Assembly (NCBI GenBank): GCA_003818205.1
Contig: RPRQ01000004.1
Coordinates: 1-64,000 of the forward strand
Length of the DNA stretch: 64,000 nt
Reading direction: 5' to 3'
Source: Bacteroidales bacterium
GTDB taxonomy: Bacteria; Bacteroidota; Bacteroidia; Bacteroidales; Tenuifilaceae
In this document: one piece after another, positions 43,945-52,713 of the stretch
Position numbering within the stretch: position 1 is the stretch's first letter
Layout: the number at the start of each line of letters is the position of its first letter
Made by a program: the position numbers and the translations under genes
Notes under the pieces: model-generated
Databases searched by the model: none
Seen by the model: only the letters and a program-made list of their open reading frames with translations
What the model was told of the DNA's origin: nothing

Positions 43945-44193
43945 ATGTTTTATACATATATTCTTTTAAGCGAAAAACTTGATGTTTTCTACACTGGTTC
44001 CTCGCAAAATCTTGAATTAAGACTTCAAGAACATTATAGGGGTAAAACGGCCTTTGCGGCTAAAGGAATGCCTTGGATTCTTATTTATTCTAAAGGGTTT
44101 AGGACTCGTACTGAAGCTATGGCCTTTGAACGTAAAATCAAAAAACGTGGCGCCCAAAGATTCCTCCGCGACTTAAACCTACAACTGGCCTAG
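43945..44193 (+). CDS. Small GIY-YIG nuclease-domain protein, copy 2
   Basis: 82 residues, the same length as copy 1. The core is FYTYILLSEKLDVFYTGSSQ, LRLQEHYRGKTAFAAKG, and the middle has diverged (WILIYSKGFRTRTEAMAF against WRVVYRFEASSRADAAKL). The C-terminal ERKIKKRGAQRFLRDLNLQLA is shared exactly with copy 1 (21 residues, of which the key start is ERKIKKRG). Strong divergence in the middle with an identical end suggests gene conversion or constraint on the DNA, since the end overlaps the partial tRNA. It starts eight bases after the terminator. Confidence 0.82.
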   Translation: MFYTYILLSEKLDVFYTGSSQNLELRLQEHYRGKTAFAAKGMPWILIYSKGFRTRTEAMAFERKIKKRGAQRFLRDLNLQLA

Positions 44194-44247
44194 CGTACCA
44201 CGCCAATGGCGTGGTGGTCGCCTGTTCGAGTCAGGTCACCCCGACCA
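44182..44247 (+). pseudogene. Partial tRNA (3' two thirds with CCA), copy 2
   Basis: Differs from the copy at 43842-43907 by one base (GAGTCAGG for GAGTCGGG). Its CCA lies 340 bases after the previous one. The G-to-A change in the T-arm weakens the T-stem further. It is not a functional tRNA. Confidence 0.75.
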
Positions 44248-44251
44248 ATTC

Positions 44252-44276
44252 AAAGGGGCTTATGCCCCTTTTTTTA
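44252..44276 (+). terminator. Terminator after the second partial tRNA
   Basis: Identical in arrangement to 43912-43936 (AAAGGGGC..GCCCCTTT followed by T residues). It marks the start of a third, truncated unit. Confidence 0.78.
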
Positions 44277-44284
44277 TTAATCTC

Positions 44285-44314
44285 ATGTTTTACACATATA
44301 TTCTTTTAAGCGAA
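44285..44314 (+). pseudogene. Truncated start of a third GIY-YIG gene
   Basis: ATG followed by codons for FYTYILLSE, nearly identical to the first ten codons of copy 2, then homology ends abruptly after AAGCGAAA and unrelated sequence follows. The unit-boundary terminator precedes it at the same spacing as in copy 2. Confidence 0.75.
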
Positions 44315-44438
44315 ATTTGTTCATGGGTGTTTGCGTCAACTATTACATGGGTGTTTCATAACTATAAAGGATTAAATAATTGGAATTAATGAAATAATTT
44401 ATCAACTCACTTTTTCAACTTAATAGTAGTACTGTACT

Positions 44439-44491
44439 ACCCCACTTTATTCATACCCGAGCATTGCGAAAAATATGAATAAAGCGGGTTA
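44439..44491. repeat. TTTATTCATA palindrome
   Basis: CCCCACTTTATTCATA and TATGAATAAAGCGGGT form arms of about 16 bases around an 18-base loop. The left arm is repeated in a decayed copy at 18058-18107. No T-run follows, so it is not a terminator. It lies in the gene-free interval between the tRNA array and the lipoprotein gene. Confidence 0.55.
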
Positions 44492-44596
44492 GGTAATAGT
44501 GAAAAGATCTTATTAATCTGTATAAAATCAGAGTCGGATTCATTATCCAACTCTGATTTTAAATTACCGTTTAGTTTTCTTTATAATGATTCAAAA

Positions 44597-46021
44597 CTAG
44601 TATATTCTTTTCGGTTCAATATTTAAACTACACCAACCTGTACTAATTTCCCTTGTAATATAATATTTACCTCCTAAACCAGTTGTAATACCAGTTATTA
44701 TCGGTTGATCAAATGTTAATATAGCTTCGCCTAGGTCATCTGATTCTTTTGTTGTTTTATAAGTGAAAGTCGTTTTCTCTGTCCTGGTACCACCTGCACC
44801 AAATTTTAATCCAATCTTTAGATCTAGATTGAAATTAAGCGCATATTGAGTTGTTACTTCTTTGGTTTCTGATAATTCTATTTTTGGATCATATTCACTT
44901 ACAATGAATTTCCATGCCATACCATAGTTTTTTAGATCCCAGGGAATTAACTCTAGGTTTGGGTTGTATCGTTTTCGAATGACTTTGTCAACCCTATACA
45001 TAAAGCCCATTTTAACATAAGTAACTGTAGCTAAATCGCTTCCTTTTGCAGAAAAGTACTTTGTCAAAGTCTTATCCATACCATTGGTTGAATTTATTAA
45101 TACCGTTATCTTGAACTCAAAGAACCCATCAGTCCAGAATGGAGTTTTAAGATTAGCAATAGATGGTTTTAAGAAAGGATCCTGAGAATCATCAGAAATC
45201 TTTCCCAACCAAGAATCTGATAGCATACAAAAAGAGGTAATGAACTCACTATAATTGTTTCTATAAGCCCCATTAACCTTAGTGGGAGTAAGTCCATAAT
45301 ATACATAGTCTCTATGCCATTCCATTCCTAAGTTGTATGCCTCAATGTTAACAGGATCTGTCGTGTAGCCACCCTTTGTTGGTGTATTATCTAATTTCGA
45401 ACCATCGAAAGACTCATCTAAAAAACTAAAATTGTATTTTGAACCAGATAGATTTGATGATTTTTGATGTTTGGTTTGACCAACTAAAACTCTCTCATTT
45501 TGTTTAATTACAATTATTGGAAATCCTGGAATTAGGCCATAATGAATTATCGATTGATTTCTATACTTGTCGTAATATGGAATATCTCCAGATGTTAATA
45601 AACAAACTGCAACCTTTGGAATTTCTGTCGATGTATTCCAATTGATTGGTGTAAAATTAGGTAGAGTTGGAATGAAAATTGTTAGTAATGGCAAGTTTTC
45701 TTCAATAGCATCAAACTCTTCCTTTGAGTTTGCATAGCTTGATAAAAACTCCGAAACGGTTTTTTCTCCAACTCTTTTATCCTTAATTAATTGATAAAGT
45801 ATATCATAGTCTTTATCAAACATCTTTAATGCTTCAGATTTTATTAGACTCCTTAATTCACTGTTGTCTGCTAAGGCTGGTGCGAGTATTTTTGCAAATC
45901 TTATCTGTAAATTCTCAGTTTGATTCGATACAAAAATGTCTTTATCTTCAATAGATTCATTTTTCTTGCAACTTGAAAATAGAATTGTTGCAAAAAGACC
46001 AAATAATAATAGTTTTTTCAT
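44597..46021 (-). CDS. Unknown lipoprotein
   Basis: 474 residues, not recognised. The N-terminus is a lipoprotein signal (KKLLLFGLFATILFSSCKK, lipobox Cys about 18). A helical segment (about 30-115) is followed by a beta-rich middle and a long C-terminal beta region (YALNFNLDLKIGLKFGAGGTR.., about 410-474) with alternating hydrophobic residues. It contains no HExxH, Ser-triad or glycosidase motif that I can see. It lies before the divergent sensor kinase with about 206 bases between them, and could be a surface or outer-membrane-attached protein. Any link to the sensor/peptidase cluster is inference from position. Confidence 0.6.
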   Translation of the reverse strand: MKKLLLFGLFATILFSSCKKNESIEDKDIFVSNQTENLQIRFAKILAPALADNSELRSLIKSEALKMFDKDYDILYQLIKDKRVGEKTVSEFLSSYANSKEEFDAIEENLPLLTIFIPTLPNFTPINWNTSTEIPKVAVCLLTSGDIPYYDKYRNQSIIHYGLIPGFPIIVIKQNERVLVGQTKHQKSSNLSGSKYNFSFLDESFDGSKLDNTPTKGGYTTDPVNIEAYNLGMEWHRDYVYYGLTPTKVNGAYRNNYSEFITSFCMLSDSWLGKISDDSQDPFLKPSIANLKTPFWTDGFFEFKITVLINSTNGMDKTLTKYFSAKGSDLATVTYVKMGFMYRVDKVIRKRYNPNLELIPWDLKNYGMAWKFIVSEYDPKIELSETKEVTTQYALNFNLDLKIGLKFGAGGTRTEKTTFTYKTTKESDDLGEAILTFDQPIITGITTGLGGKYYITREISTGWCSLNIEPKRIY

Positions 46022-46227
46022 TTTTTAATCCTCCATTTTTTATTATTGATTTTGATTTAGTGAAATATCAGGGCAATAATATGAATTATGAGATTTAGTT
46101 CATAGAAAATTGTACGTATCAGCTAATTCAAGATGCAAACTCAATAGTTATTATTGTAAAATCAATTTATATTGTTTTGATAAAACCAAATATTATACTT
46201 TGATTCGTTTTGCATAACAATAAGTAG

Positions 46228-49200
46228 ATGTTTTGTTTATTTGTCATTAAAACAATAGCTTTGAGAAAAATAAAGTGGAAACACATAATAGTAGCCTTGA
46301 AACTTATAGATTTTAAAAGAAGTATAGGAATAGTCATTATCTCTATGGCTATCATTGTACTCTGTTCCCAGGGTTTTTGTCAGAATCTTGGGAGTTTTTA
46401 TCAATATACGCAAGAGAATGGATTCCCTTCGAGTACCGTTAACTCCATTTTTCAGGATAGGCTTGGTCTGATATGGATTGGAACTAATGATGGCCTTGTC
46501 CGATATGATGGCTATAATTTTAAAATTTATCGACATGAAATCTCCAATCCATCAAGTATATCTGATGATTGGGTTGTTAATATATATCTTGAAGATACGG
46601 ATAAAAATCTTTGGTTACTAACTGCTGATGGTGTGCTTTGTAAGTTCAGTCCAAGCAATGAGAGATTTGAGTATATATTAAAAATAACAAGCAGACCATT
46701 AGTTCCTCAATCTTCAAGTACCATCTACTATATTACGGAGGATTGTTTAGGAAATATTTGGATTTCAACGATAAATGGTATTTACAGGTACAACAAAAAA
46801 AATATTCCAAATCACGATCTGATTGAGTCGAGTAACTATAAAGTCGAATTCTTTAATTATGTATCAAAAGTTTATACTAAGGAAAAAACTGGGAAAGTAT
46901 GGTTTGGAAGTAATTGTGGGGTGTTTTACTATGATTTAGATTCAAAATTAAAAGAGCTGCAATTTACGGAAGGTGACCCCAATGTTGAGATAACAAATAT
47001 TATTGCAGATACTCAATATAATATCTGCTTTACAACTAGGAATAGTATATATCAAATCTACCTGCCGAAACAACTGGTGCGAGGACACCCTATTAATGAT
47101 GATATTGAAATACAAACTGGCATATATGAGGATGAACAGGGTGAATTTATAATTAATGAAAAAAATAGCATAATTAAATATTCAACAAAATTCGACTCTC
47201 ATAAGATTATTAGATACCAAGATTCTGGAAAAACGAATGCTCCATTGTTTTACAAAGATCGACTAAACTCAATTTGGATAAGTTGTCAGAAAGGTCTATA
47301 CCAATTCAATAGTAAGACCGAAAATATATCTTTATACAAATACGATAAGAATATTTCTGTTGAAAAATGCTTCTTTTCTCTTTTGGAAAATAAAACCGGA
47401 GATTTATGGCTTTTGGTAACAGATATAACAATAAATAATAGTTTTCTTTTCAAAATCGACCCTAACAATAGAAAATTGGTGAGGATTGAGAATGGGGATA
47501 GTAATTATCAGTTTCCAGAAGGTTATGTCGATAGCTATATTCTCGATAGCAATAATAATTTTTGGCTAGGAGGCTACTACCTAAAGAAGTTTATCCCATT
47601 CAAGAAAAAGTTTTACCATTATACCTTCACACCAGAGTTATATAATACATCAAGGGGCTCCTCAGTATGGGATTTTCTTGAACTCGATGAAAAAATACTG
47701 ATATCACCTGTACTTGGACTGGTTGAGTTCGATCCTAAAGATGAAAGTTTTAAAACATCTGCCCTTTTCAACCAATTAAGTAATTATCCCTCTCCTTCAA
47801 AAATTATGATTGACAATGATAATCTTTTGGTTTCAACATTTGGGAATGGACTATTTAAATTTAACCTTAAGAATGGTATTGTAAAGCACTTTCCGGTTAG
47901 CAAAGACGATGAAAAGGGAATACCAAGCAATTATATTGGTAAAATATTAAAAGATACCGAAGGTTATATTTGGATTTCCGTATACGCTGGAGGTATTATA
48001 AGATACGATCCATTTACTGGAATCTTTAAACGGTTTAAGAATGAAAATCTTAATTCAAACAGCTTGGCAAATGATTTTGTATGGAATGTCTTACAGGATG
48101 GAGATTCCAACCTGTGGTTTAACGTGAATGGCTCAATTGATCGATACAACCCCAAAACAGCTGAATTTAAACATTTCGGGTCTAATAGTAAAGATTCAAC
48201 AGGAATTCCAGTAGATAAAGCACTTTACTCATTTCTTGATAGTAAGAAAAATATTTGGTTTGGAACCGTTGGAGGTGGTTTATCGAAGTTTGATAGCACA
48301 AAACAGAAATTCATGACATGGTCTGAAAAGGATGGGTTACCCAACTCAACCGTTAATGCCATCCTTGAAGACGAAAAGGGATATTTATGGTTAAGCACTA
48401 ATAATGGATTGTCTAGATTTAATCCAAGGACATACAAATTTAGAAATTTTAACACTTCTAGCGGATTAGTGAATATTGAGTTTAATGCAGGTGCATGTTA
48501 TAAAAGTTCTGATGGGAGATTGTATTTTGGCGGAACTCGGGGTTTTACAGCTTTTTATCCAGAGGAGATTAAGGATGATACCATCCCACCTAGAGTTATC
48601 ATTTCAGGAATTAAACTTTTTGGTAAAGATGTTTCAATTCTACCATCGAGTTTAGATTCGTTATATAAGGCTGGGGATTGGGCAATTAAGCATAAGGGTA
48701 GTTACTTTATGCATCAAAATATTACTTATAGTAATCAGATTAAGTTAAACCACAAGGATAACTACATTAGCATTGAATTTGCAGCTTTACACTTCGATGC
48801 CCCTGAGAAAAATACATTCAAGTACAGAATGGTCGGTTTTGATGATGATTGGATTTACTCAGGAAACATTAGGGTGGCAACCTACAATAATCTCCCACAT
48901 GGTGATTATAAATTTGAGGTTTTGGCAGCAAATCCCGATGGGTATTGGAGTCACGAATCATCAAGTATAAAAATAGTAATTATACCACCTTTCTGGAAGA
49001 CAACTTTCTTTATTGTTCTCGTAGTATTGTCGATTCTATTACTTGGAATTCTTTACATTCGCCTAAGAGAAAGCAATTTGAGGAGAGCGAAAGAAAAACT
49101 TGAAATGAATGTACAAGAAAGAACCAAGGAGATTCAATCTAAAACTCTTGAATTACAGGCTCAGAACGAATTAATCAACAAGCAGAAAGAGGAGATAGCA

Positions 49201-49824
49201 ATACAGGCGAAACAGATTAGAGATGAGTTGGTCGCAAAGAATCAAGCGAGTGAACTATCGCTTTTAAGATCTAGAATTAACCCTCACTTCCTGTTTAACA
49301 CGTTAAATAATATTAACACATTAGTTTTTATCGATCAGCAGAAAACCTACGATGCTATACTGAAGTTAAGCGAAATAATGCGCTACATGCATAAAGATGA
49401 GAATCCTGAATATGTTTCGATTGAGAAAGAGGTGGAATATATTGAGAACTTTATTGAACTCCAAAAGCTTCGCTTCAAAGATTCCAACTTCGTAGTATTT
49501 AGTAAGTCAATTTCCAATCCAAATGTTCAAGTTGCACCCATGATCTTTATTGCTTTTGTAGAAAACTCTTTTAAGCATTGTAACAAGAAATCTCCACGAC
49601 CTGTTATTAAGATTGACATTCGTTCAATCGATAATACCATAACGCTTAGGGTTGAAAACTATTATAATCCAAAACCTAAGGCTGAAAAGCTTAACCGAGA
49701 AGGGGGATTTGGCATCGAGAATATGAAACGACGGCTTGAACTAATCTATCCTGAAAAACATTCCTTGAGTATTACACAAGATGAAGGTATTTATAAAGTT
49801 GAACTTAAACTTGAACGAACATGA
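46228..49824 (+). CDS. Two-component sensor: periplasmic propeller, Y_Y_Y and LytS-type histidine kinase
   Basis: 1198 residues. An N-terminal hydrophobic anchor (about 30-50) is followed by many two-component-regulator propeller repeats (W-I-G-T/x-N-x-G-L-x-R-Y; e.g. LIWIGTNDGLVRYDGYNFK, WLSTNNGLSRFNP), about 60-770, then a Y_Y_Y domain (about 850-920, FKYRMVGFDDDWIYSG.. NPDGYW), a transmembrane helix (FFIVLVVLSILLLGILY, about 927-943), a coiled coil, and a LytS/YehU-type kinase with the phospho-acceptor His1020 (RSRINPHFLFNTLNNINTL) and an ATPase lobe. It phosphorylates the regulator 49821-50564, whose ATG overlaps its TGA (ATGA). Bacteroidota often place such sensors beside secreted enzymes they control. 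Confidence 0.9.
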   Translation: MFCLFVIKTIALRKIKWKHIIVALKLIDFKRSIGIVIISMAIIVLCSQGFCQNLGSFYQYTQENGFPSSTVNSIFQDRLGLIWIGTNDGLVRYDGYNFKIYRHEISNPSSISDDWVVNIYLEDTDKNLWLLTADGVLCKFSPSNERFEYILKITSRPLVPQSSSTIYYITEDCLGNIWISTINGIYRYNKKNIPNHDLIESSNYKVEFFNYVSKVYTKEKTGKVWFGSNCGVFYYDLDSKLKELQFTEGDPNVEITNIIADTQYNICFTTRNSIYQIYLPKQLVRGHPINDDIEIQTGIYEDEQGEFIINEKNSIIKYSTKFDSHKIIRYQDSGKTNAPLFYKDRLNSIWISCQKGLYQFNSKTENISLYKYDKNISVEKCFFSLLENKTGDLWLLVTDITINNSFLFKIDPNNRKLVRIENGDSNYQFPEGYVDSYILDSNNNFWLGGYYLKKFIPFKKKFYHYTFTPELYNTSRGSSVWDFLELDEKILISPVLGLVEFDPKDESFKTSALFNQLSNYPSPSKIMIDNDNLLVSTFGNGLFKFNLKNGIVKHFPVSKDDEKGIPSNYIGKILKDTEGYIWISVYAGGIIRYDPFTGIFKRFKNENLNSNSLANDFVWNVLQDGDSNLWFNVNGSIDRYNPKTAEFKHFGSNSKDSTGIPVDKALYSFLDSKKNIWFGTVGGGLSKFDSTKQKFMTWSEKDGLPNSTVNAILEDEKGYLWLSTNNGLSRFNPRTYKFRNFNTSSGLVNIEFNAGACYKSSDGRLYFGGTRGFTAFYPEEIKDDTIPPRVIISGIKLFGKDVSILPSSLDSLYKAGDWAIKHKGSYFMHQNITYSNQIKLNHKDNYISIEFAALHFDAPEKNTFKYRMVGFDDDWIYSGNIRVATYNNLPHGDYKFEVLAANPDGYWSHESSSIKIVIIPPFWKTTFFIVLVVLSILLLGILYIRLRESNLRRAKEKLEMNVQERTKEIQSKTLELQAQNELINKQKEEIAIQAKQIRDELVAKNQASELSLLRSRINPHFLFNTLNNINTLVFIDQQKTYDAILKLSEIMRYMHKDENPEYVSIEKEVEYIENFIELQKLRFKDSNFVVFSKSISNPNVQVAPMIFIAFVENSFKHCNKKSPRPVIKIDIRSIDNTITLRVENYYNPKPKAEKLNREGGFGIENMKRRLELIYPEKHSLSITQDEGIYKVELKLERT

Positions 49825-50564
49825 GTCTGGGCGAAATAGTAATTCGTTGTATAGCTATTGATGATGAGCCATTGGCTCTGAAACAGATGAAAGATTTTAT
49901 CAGTAAAATCTCATTTCTTAAGTTGGTGGCATCATTCGATAATGCCTCCGATGCACTTAACTATATTAAGACAAACACAGTCGATCTTGTTTTCCTTGAT
50001 GTTGAGATGGATGATTTTTCAGGAATTCAGTTCTTAGAGGTACTCGATAAAAAACCTTTCATAATTCTTACAACAGCTTACGAATCATACGCTTTAAAGG
50101 GTTATGAACTGGAAGTTTCCGATTACTTATTAAAACCTATATCATATCAACGTTTTGTGCAATCGGTTAACAGAATTTACGATAAAATGTCATCGACTCT
50201 GGTTGCAAAACCGTTTATCGAGGGGCAACCTGGATTAACATCAAAGGAATTTATGTTCGTTAAAACCAAGCACCAGCTACAGAAAGTTATTTTCTCTGAT
50301 ATTCTATACCTTGAGGGATTGAGCAACTATATTATTCTAAGACTTAAGAAGGAAACAGTTTATACGCTGAGCAGCTTCCAAAAAATATACGAGCTACTCC
50401 CCCCAGAAAACTTCATAAGAGTCCATAAATCTTACGTAATTGCCCTTGATAAAATTGACAAGATTACTAAGAATAGTATTCATATTGGAGAAAAAACTAT
50501 TCCCATTGGTCAAACCTATAAAATGGGATTCTTCGATAGGATGAAGAAGATGAATTTGATGTGA
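49821..50564 (+). CDS. LytTR-family response regulator
   Basis: 247 residues. The receiver domain has acidic residues DDEP (about 14-17), phospho-acceptor Asp60 (DLVFLDVEMDDFSG), T-T-A (TTAYESYALKGYELEVSDYLLKP, of which DYLLKP carries the conserved Lys), then a LytTR DNA-binding domain (about 150-245: FMFVKTKHQLQKVIFSDILYLEGLSNYI.. PPENFIRVHKSYVI). It overlaps the sensor by four bases (ATGA), so translation is coupled. It binds direct repeats upstream of target genes; the peptidase cluster about 240 bases downstream is a plausible target, but no repeat pair was identified there. Confidence 0.93.
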   Translation: MSLGEIVIRCIAIDDEPLALKQMKDFISKISFLKLVASFDNASDALNYIKTNTVDLVFLDVEMDDFSGIQFLEVLDKKPFIILTTAYESYALKGYELEVSDYLLKPISYQRFVQSVNRIYDKMSSTLVAKPFIEGQPGLTSKEFMFVKTKHQLQKVIFSDILYLEGLSNYIILRLKKETVYTLSSFQKIYELLPPENFIRVHKSYVIALDKIDKITKNSIHIGEKTIPIGQTYKMGFFDRMKKMNLM

Positions 50565-50807
50565 ATAGTGCTTTCTTTAATAAATTAAAACTCTGTTAAG
50601 GCTGCATTACGATGCTTCATTCTAAATGCCATATTATGAATCCCATAGTATGGCATTCTGCTATCAATCTAGTTGTAATAAAGCAATCCCCTGTTTAGAC
50701 CCAAAAAAGTATTGTTCACATAGTATTTTTTGAGTTCACATCTTTATTTACAAATCTTGTAGTAATTATATAAGATTATACTATTCAATTATTTAATTAA
50801 AGAAACT

Positions 50808-52691
50808 ATGAGACAATTAGAAACGGCTTTTGTTGTAACATTATTTATTTGTAGTAGTCTTACACTCAAAGCTCAGGAATACCATTACACGATTGACTTA
50901 ACAGGGTCAATAAGCAACACTTTTCGGGTTGAGCTGAAATGTCCCAAAATCCAAAAGGATACAATTGACTTCAAATTTTTAACTAGCGCGGAGAATGGTG
51001 ATATTAGAGTGGTGAAGTATGCCGATTTAGTTACCACTTTCAATGCAATTGATAATGATGGGAATGCACTTAACGTGAAAAGGGATAAAGAGTTTGGTTC
51101 ATTTAAAATATACAATGCCCGACAGCTAAGCACAATTAGCTATACCATCGAATCGACTTGGGAGAATAAGAAGTGGAAACAGCTATTTCCACCATCGGGT
51201 GTATGCTTTAAGCCCGATAGAATGGTTTACTTCACAACGGTTAGCCTGCTTGGCTACTTTAACGGGTTGGAGAAAAATCCAGTCGATTTGAAAATTACTA
51301 GGCCCAAGGGGCTAGCCTGCTACACAGGGCTCAACTGTAATGAAACAAACAATGGAACCATCGAGTTGAACGGTTTAACCTTTAAACAGCTAAGCGAAAG
51401 CCCATTTGTATTTACCAACCAGGATAATGCAACGATTGATGTAAAGGGCACAAAGTTTATGATATCGGTGTATTCTGAGGATGGCAGGCAGTATTCGGAT
51501 TTAATAAAATCGGAATTAACCCCTTATTTAAATGCAATAGGCGATTTCTTTCCAAAAATGCCTGTGAAAAAGTACAACATATTAATCTATGTAAAGGATG
51601 TTACTAAATGGGGCGAAAAATACAGGTCGGGTAAACTTGGAATGCTATCGTTTTTTAAAATGGTTAAGCAACTCGGTAAGTTAGGTTTTGGGGCAAATGG
51701 CTATCAAAAGGGAACCTCGTTCTGTATTGCCGATATTGGAAATGATTACTATTTGATGGAGAGTCTTAACTCAACATTAATACATGAATTCATTCATATT
51801 GTTAATCCCTATCAGTTCTTTGCTGATACTGAGTATGAAGAGGCCTATTCAAAAAATAATTGGTTATGGGAAGGGGCAACTTCGTATTTTGAGATTCTGG
51901 CACAGCTACAGAGCGGCATACTTAGCAAAAAGGAGTTCCTATATACAATGCGAACAAATATTCACGACAGCTATAGTATGCCTGAAAACGTTTCGCTCAT
52001 TGAACTCTGCGAGAAGATTAATGAAAAGCCTTATAGCGACCACTTGATGCAGGTTTACTGGAAAGGTTCGGTTACTAACATGCTGCTCGATTTTGAAATA
52101 ATGCGATTAACCGATGGAGAAAAAACATTAAAATCAGTACTGTTTCAGCTTGCGGATAAGTATTACTCTCAAAAGAAATCTATAAACGAGAATGATGTAA
52201 TACCCGAAATAGTGTCGTCAGTAAAACCTGAATTGCAAACATTTTTTAATCGATTTGTAATAGGAACAGATAGTCTCGAAATATCAAAGGGTTTTGATGT
52301 TATAGGGCTTGAATATTACAAAAAATTTTCGGGCTCATTACCAACCGATCCCATTTGGGATAACGATATCGAGAAGGCCAATTTTATGCTCCCCCCCGAT
52401 TCAAAAAATCCTGAGTATGTTATTAAAAAGGTAGGAGAAAACGATTTTGTTGGATTCCAGAAAGGCGACAGAGTAAAACGATACGATGTTTTTAAATCAT
52501 TGACAAACTCCGAAGGAGAAAATCTACCCGAGGGAACGGAAACCCAACTGACCATTATTCGCGATAATAAACCGGTAACCCTTACCTACAAGGTGAAATA
52601 TAAAACTGCTAATTATACCTACTACATAAGAGAAAAGAAAGAAAAATCACCTCAGCAGGAGAAACTGTTTAAAATTTGGTCATCGAAATAG
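50808..52691 (+). CDS. M61-family peptidase, copy 1
   Basis: 627 residues with a signal peptide (TAFVVTLFICSSLTLKAQ, to about 23). An N-terminal beta-domain (about 25-210) resembles the M61 N-terminal domain. A gluzincin core follows with HEFIH (His326) and the downstream Glu-bearing GATSYFE (NWLWEGATSYFEIL, about 355-368). A C-terminal PDZ-like domain (about 535-610, FQKGDRVKRYDVF) completes the M61 layout. M61 enzymes are glycyl aminopeptidases or similar; the exact specificity is unknown. It is related to the second copy at 56590. The 22-base gap to the M28 gene supports one operon. Upstream is the LytTR regulator. Confidence 0.85.
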   Translation: MRQLETAFVVTLFICSSLTLKAQEYHYTIDLTGSISNTFRVELKCPKIQKDTIDFKFLTSAENGDIRVVKYADLVTTFNAIDNDGNALNVKRDKEFGSFKIYNARQLSTISYTIESTWENKKWKQLFPPSGVCFKPDRMVYFTTVSLLGYFNGLEKNPVDLKITRPKGLACYTGLNCNETNNGTIELNGLTFKQLSESPFVFTNQDNATIDVKGTKFMISVYSEDGRQYSDLIKSELTPYLNAIGDFFPKMPVKKYNILIYVKDVTKWGEKYRSGKLGMLSFFKMVKQLGKLGFGANGYQKGTSFCIADIGNDYYLMESLNSTLIHEFIHIVNPYQFFADTEYEEAYSKNNWLWEGATSYFEILAQLQSGILSKKEFLYTMRTNIHDSYSMPENVSLIELCEKINEKPYSDHLMQVYWKGSVTNMLLDFEIMRLTDGEKTLKSVLFQLADKYYSQKKSINENDVIPEIVSSVKPELQTFFNRFVIGTDSLEISKGFDVIGLEYYKKFSGSLPTDPIWDNDIEKANFMLPPDSKNPEYVIKKVGENDFVGFQKGDRVKRYDVFKSLTNSEGENLPEGTETQLTIIRDNKPVTLTYKVKYKTANYTYYIREKKEKSPQQEKLFKIWSSK

Positions 52692-52713
52692 TAACTCTTT
52701 AAATATAAATAAG

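Noticed and set aside
43842-44247. Two further functional tRNA genes
   Set aside because: Both lack the 5' acceptor strand and 5' D-stem, and position 33 is C, so no cloverleaf can form.
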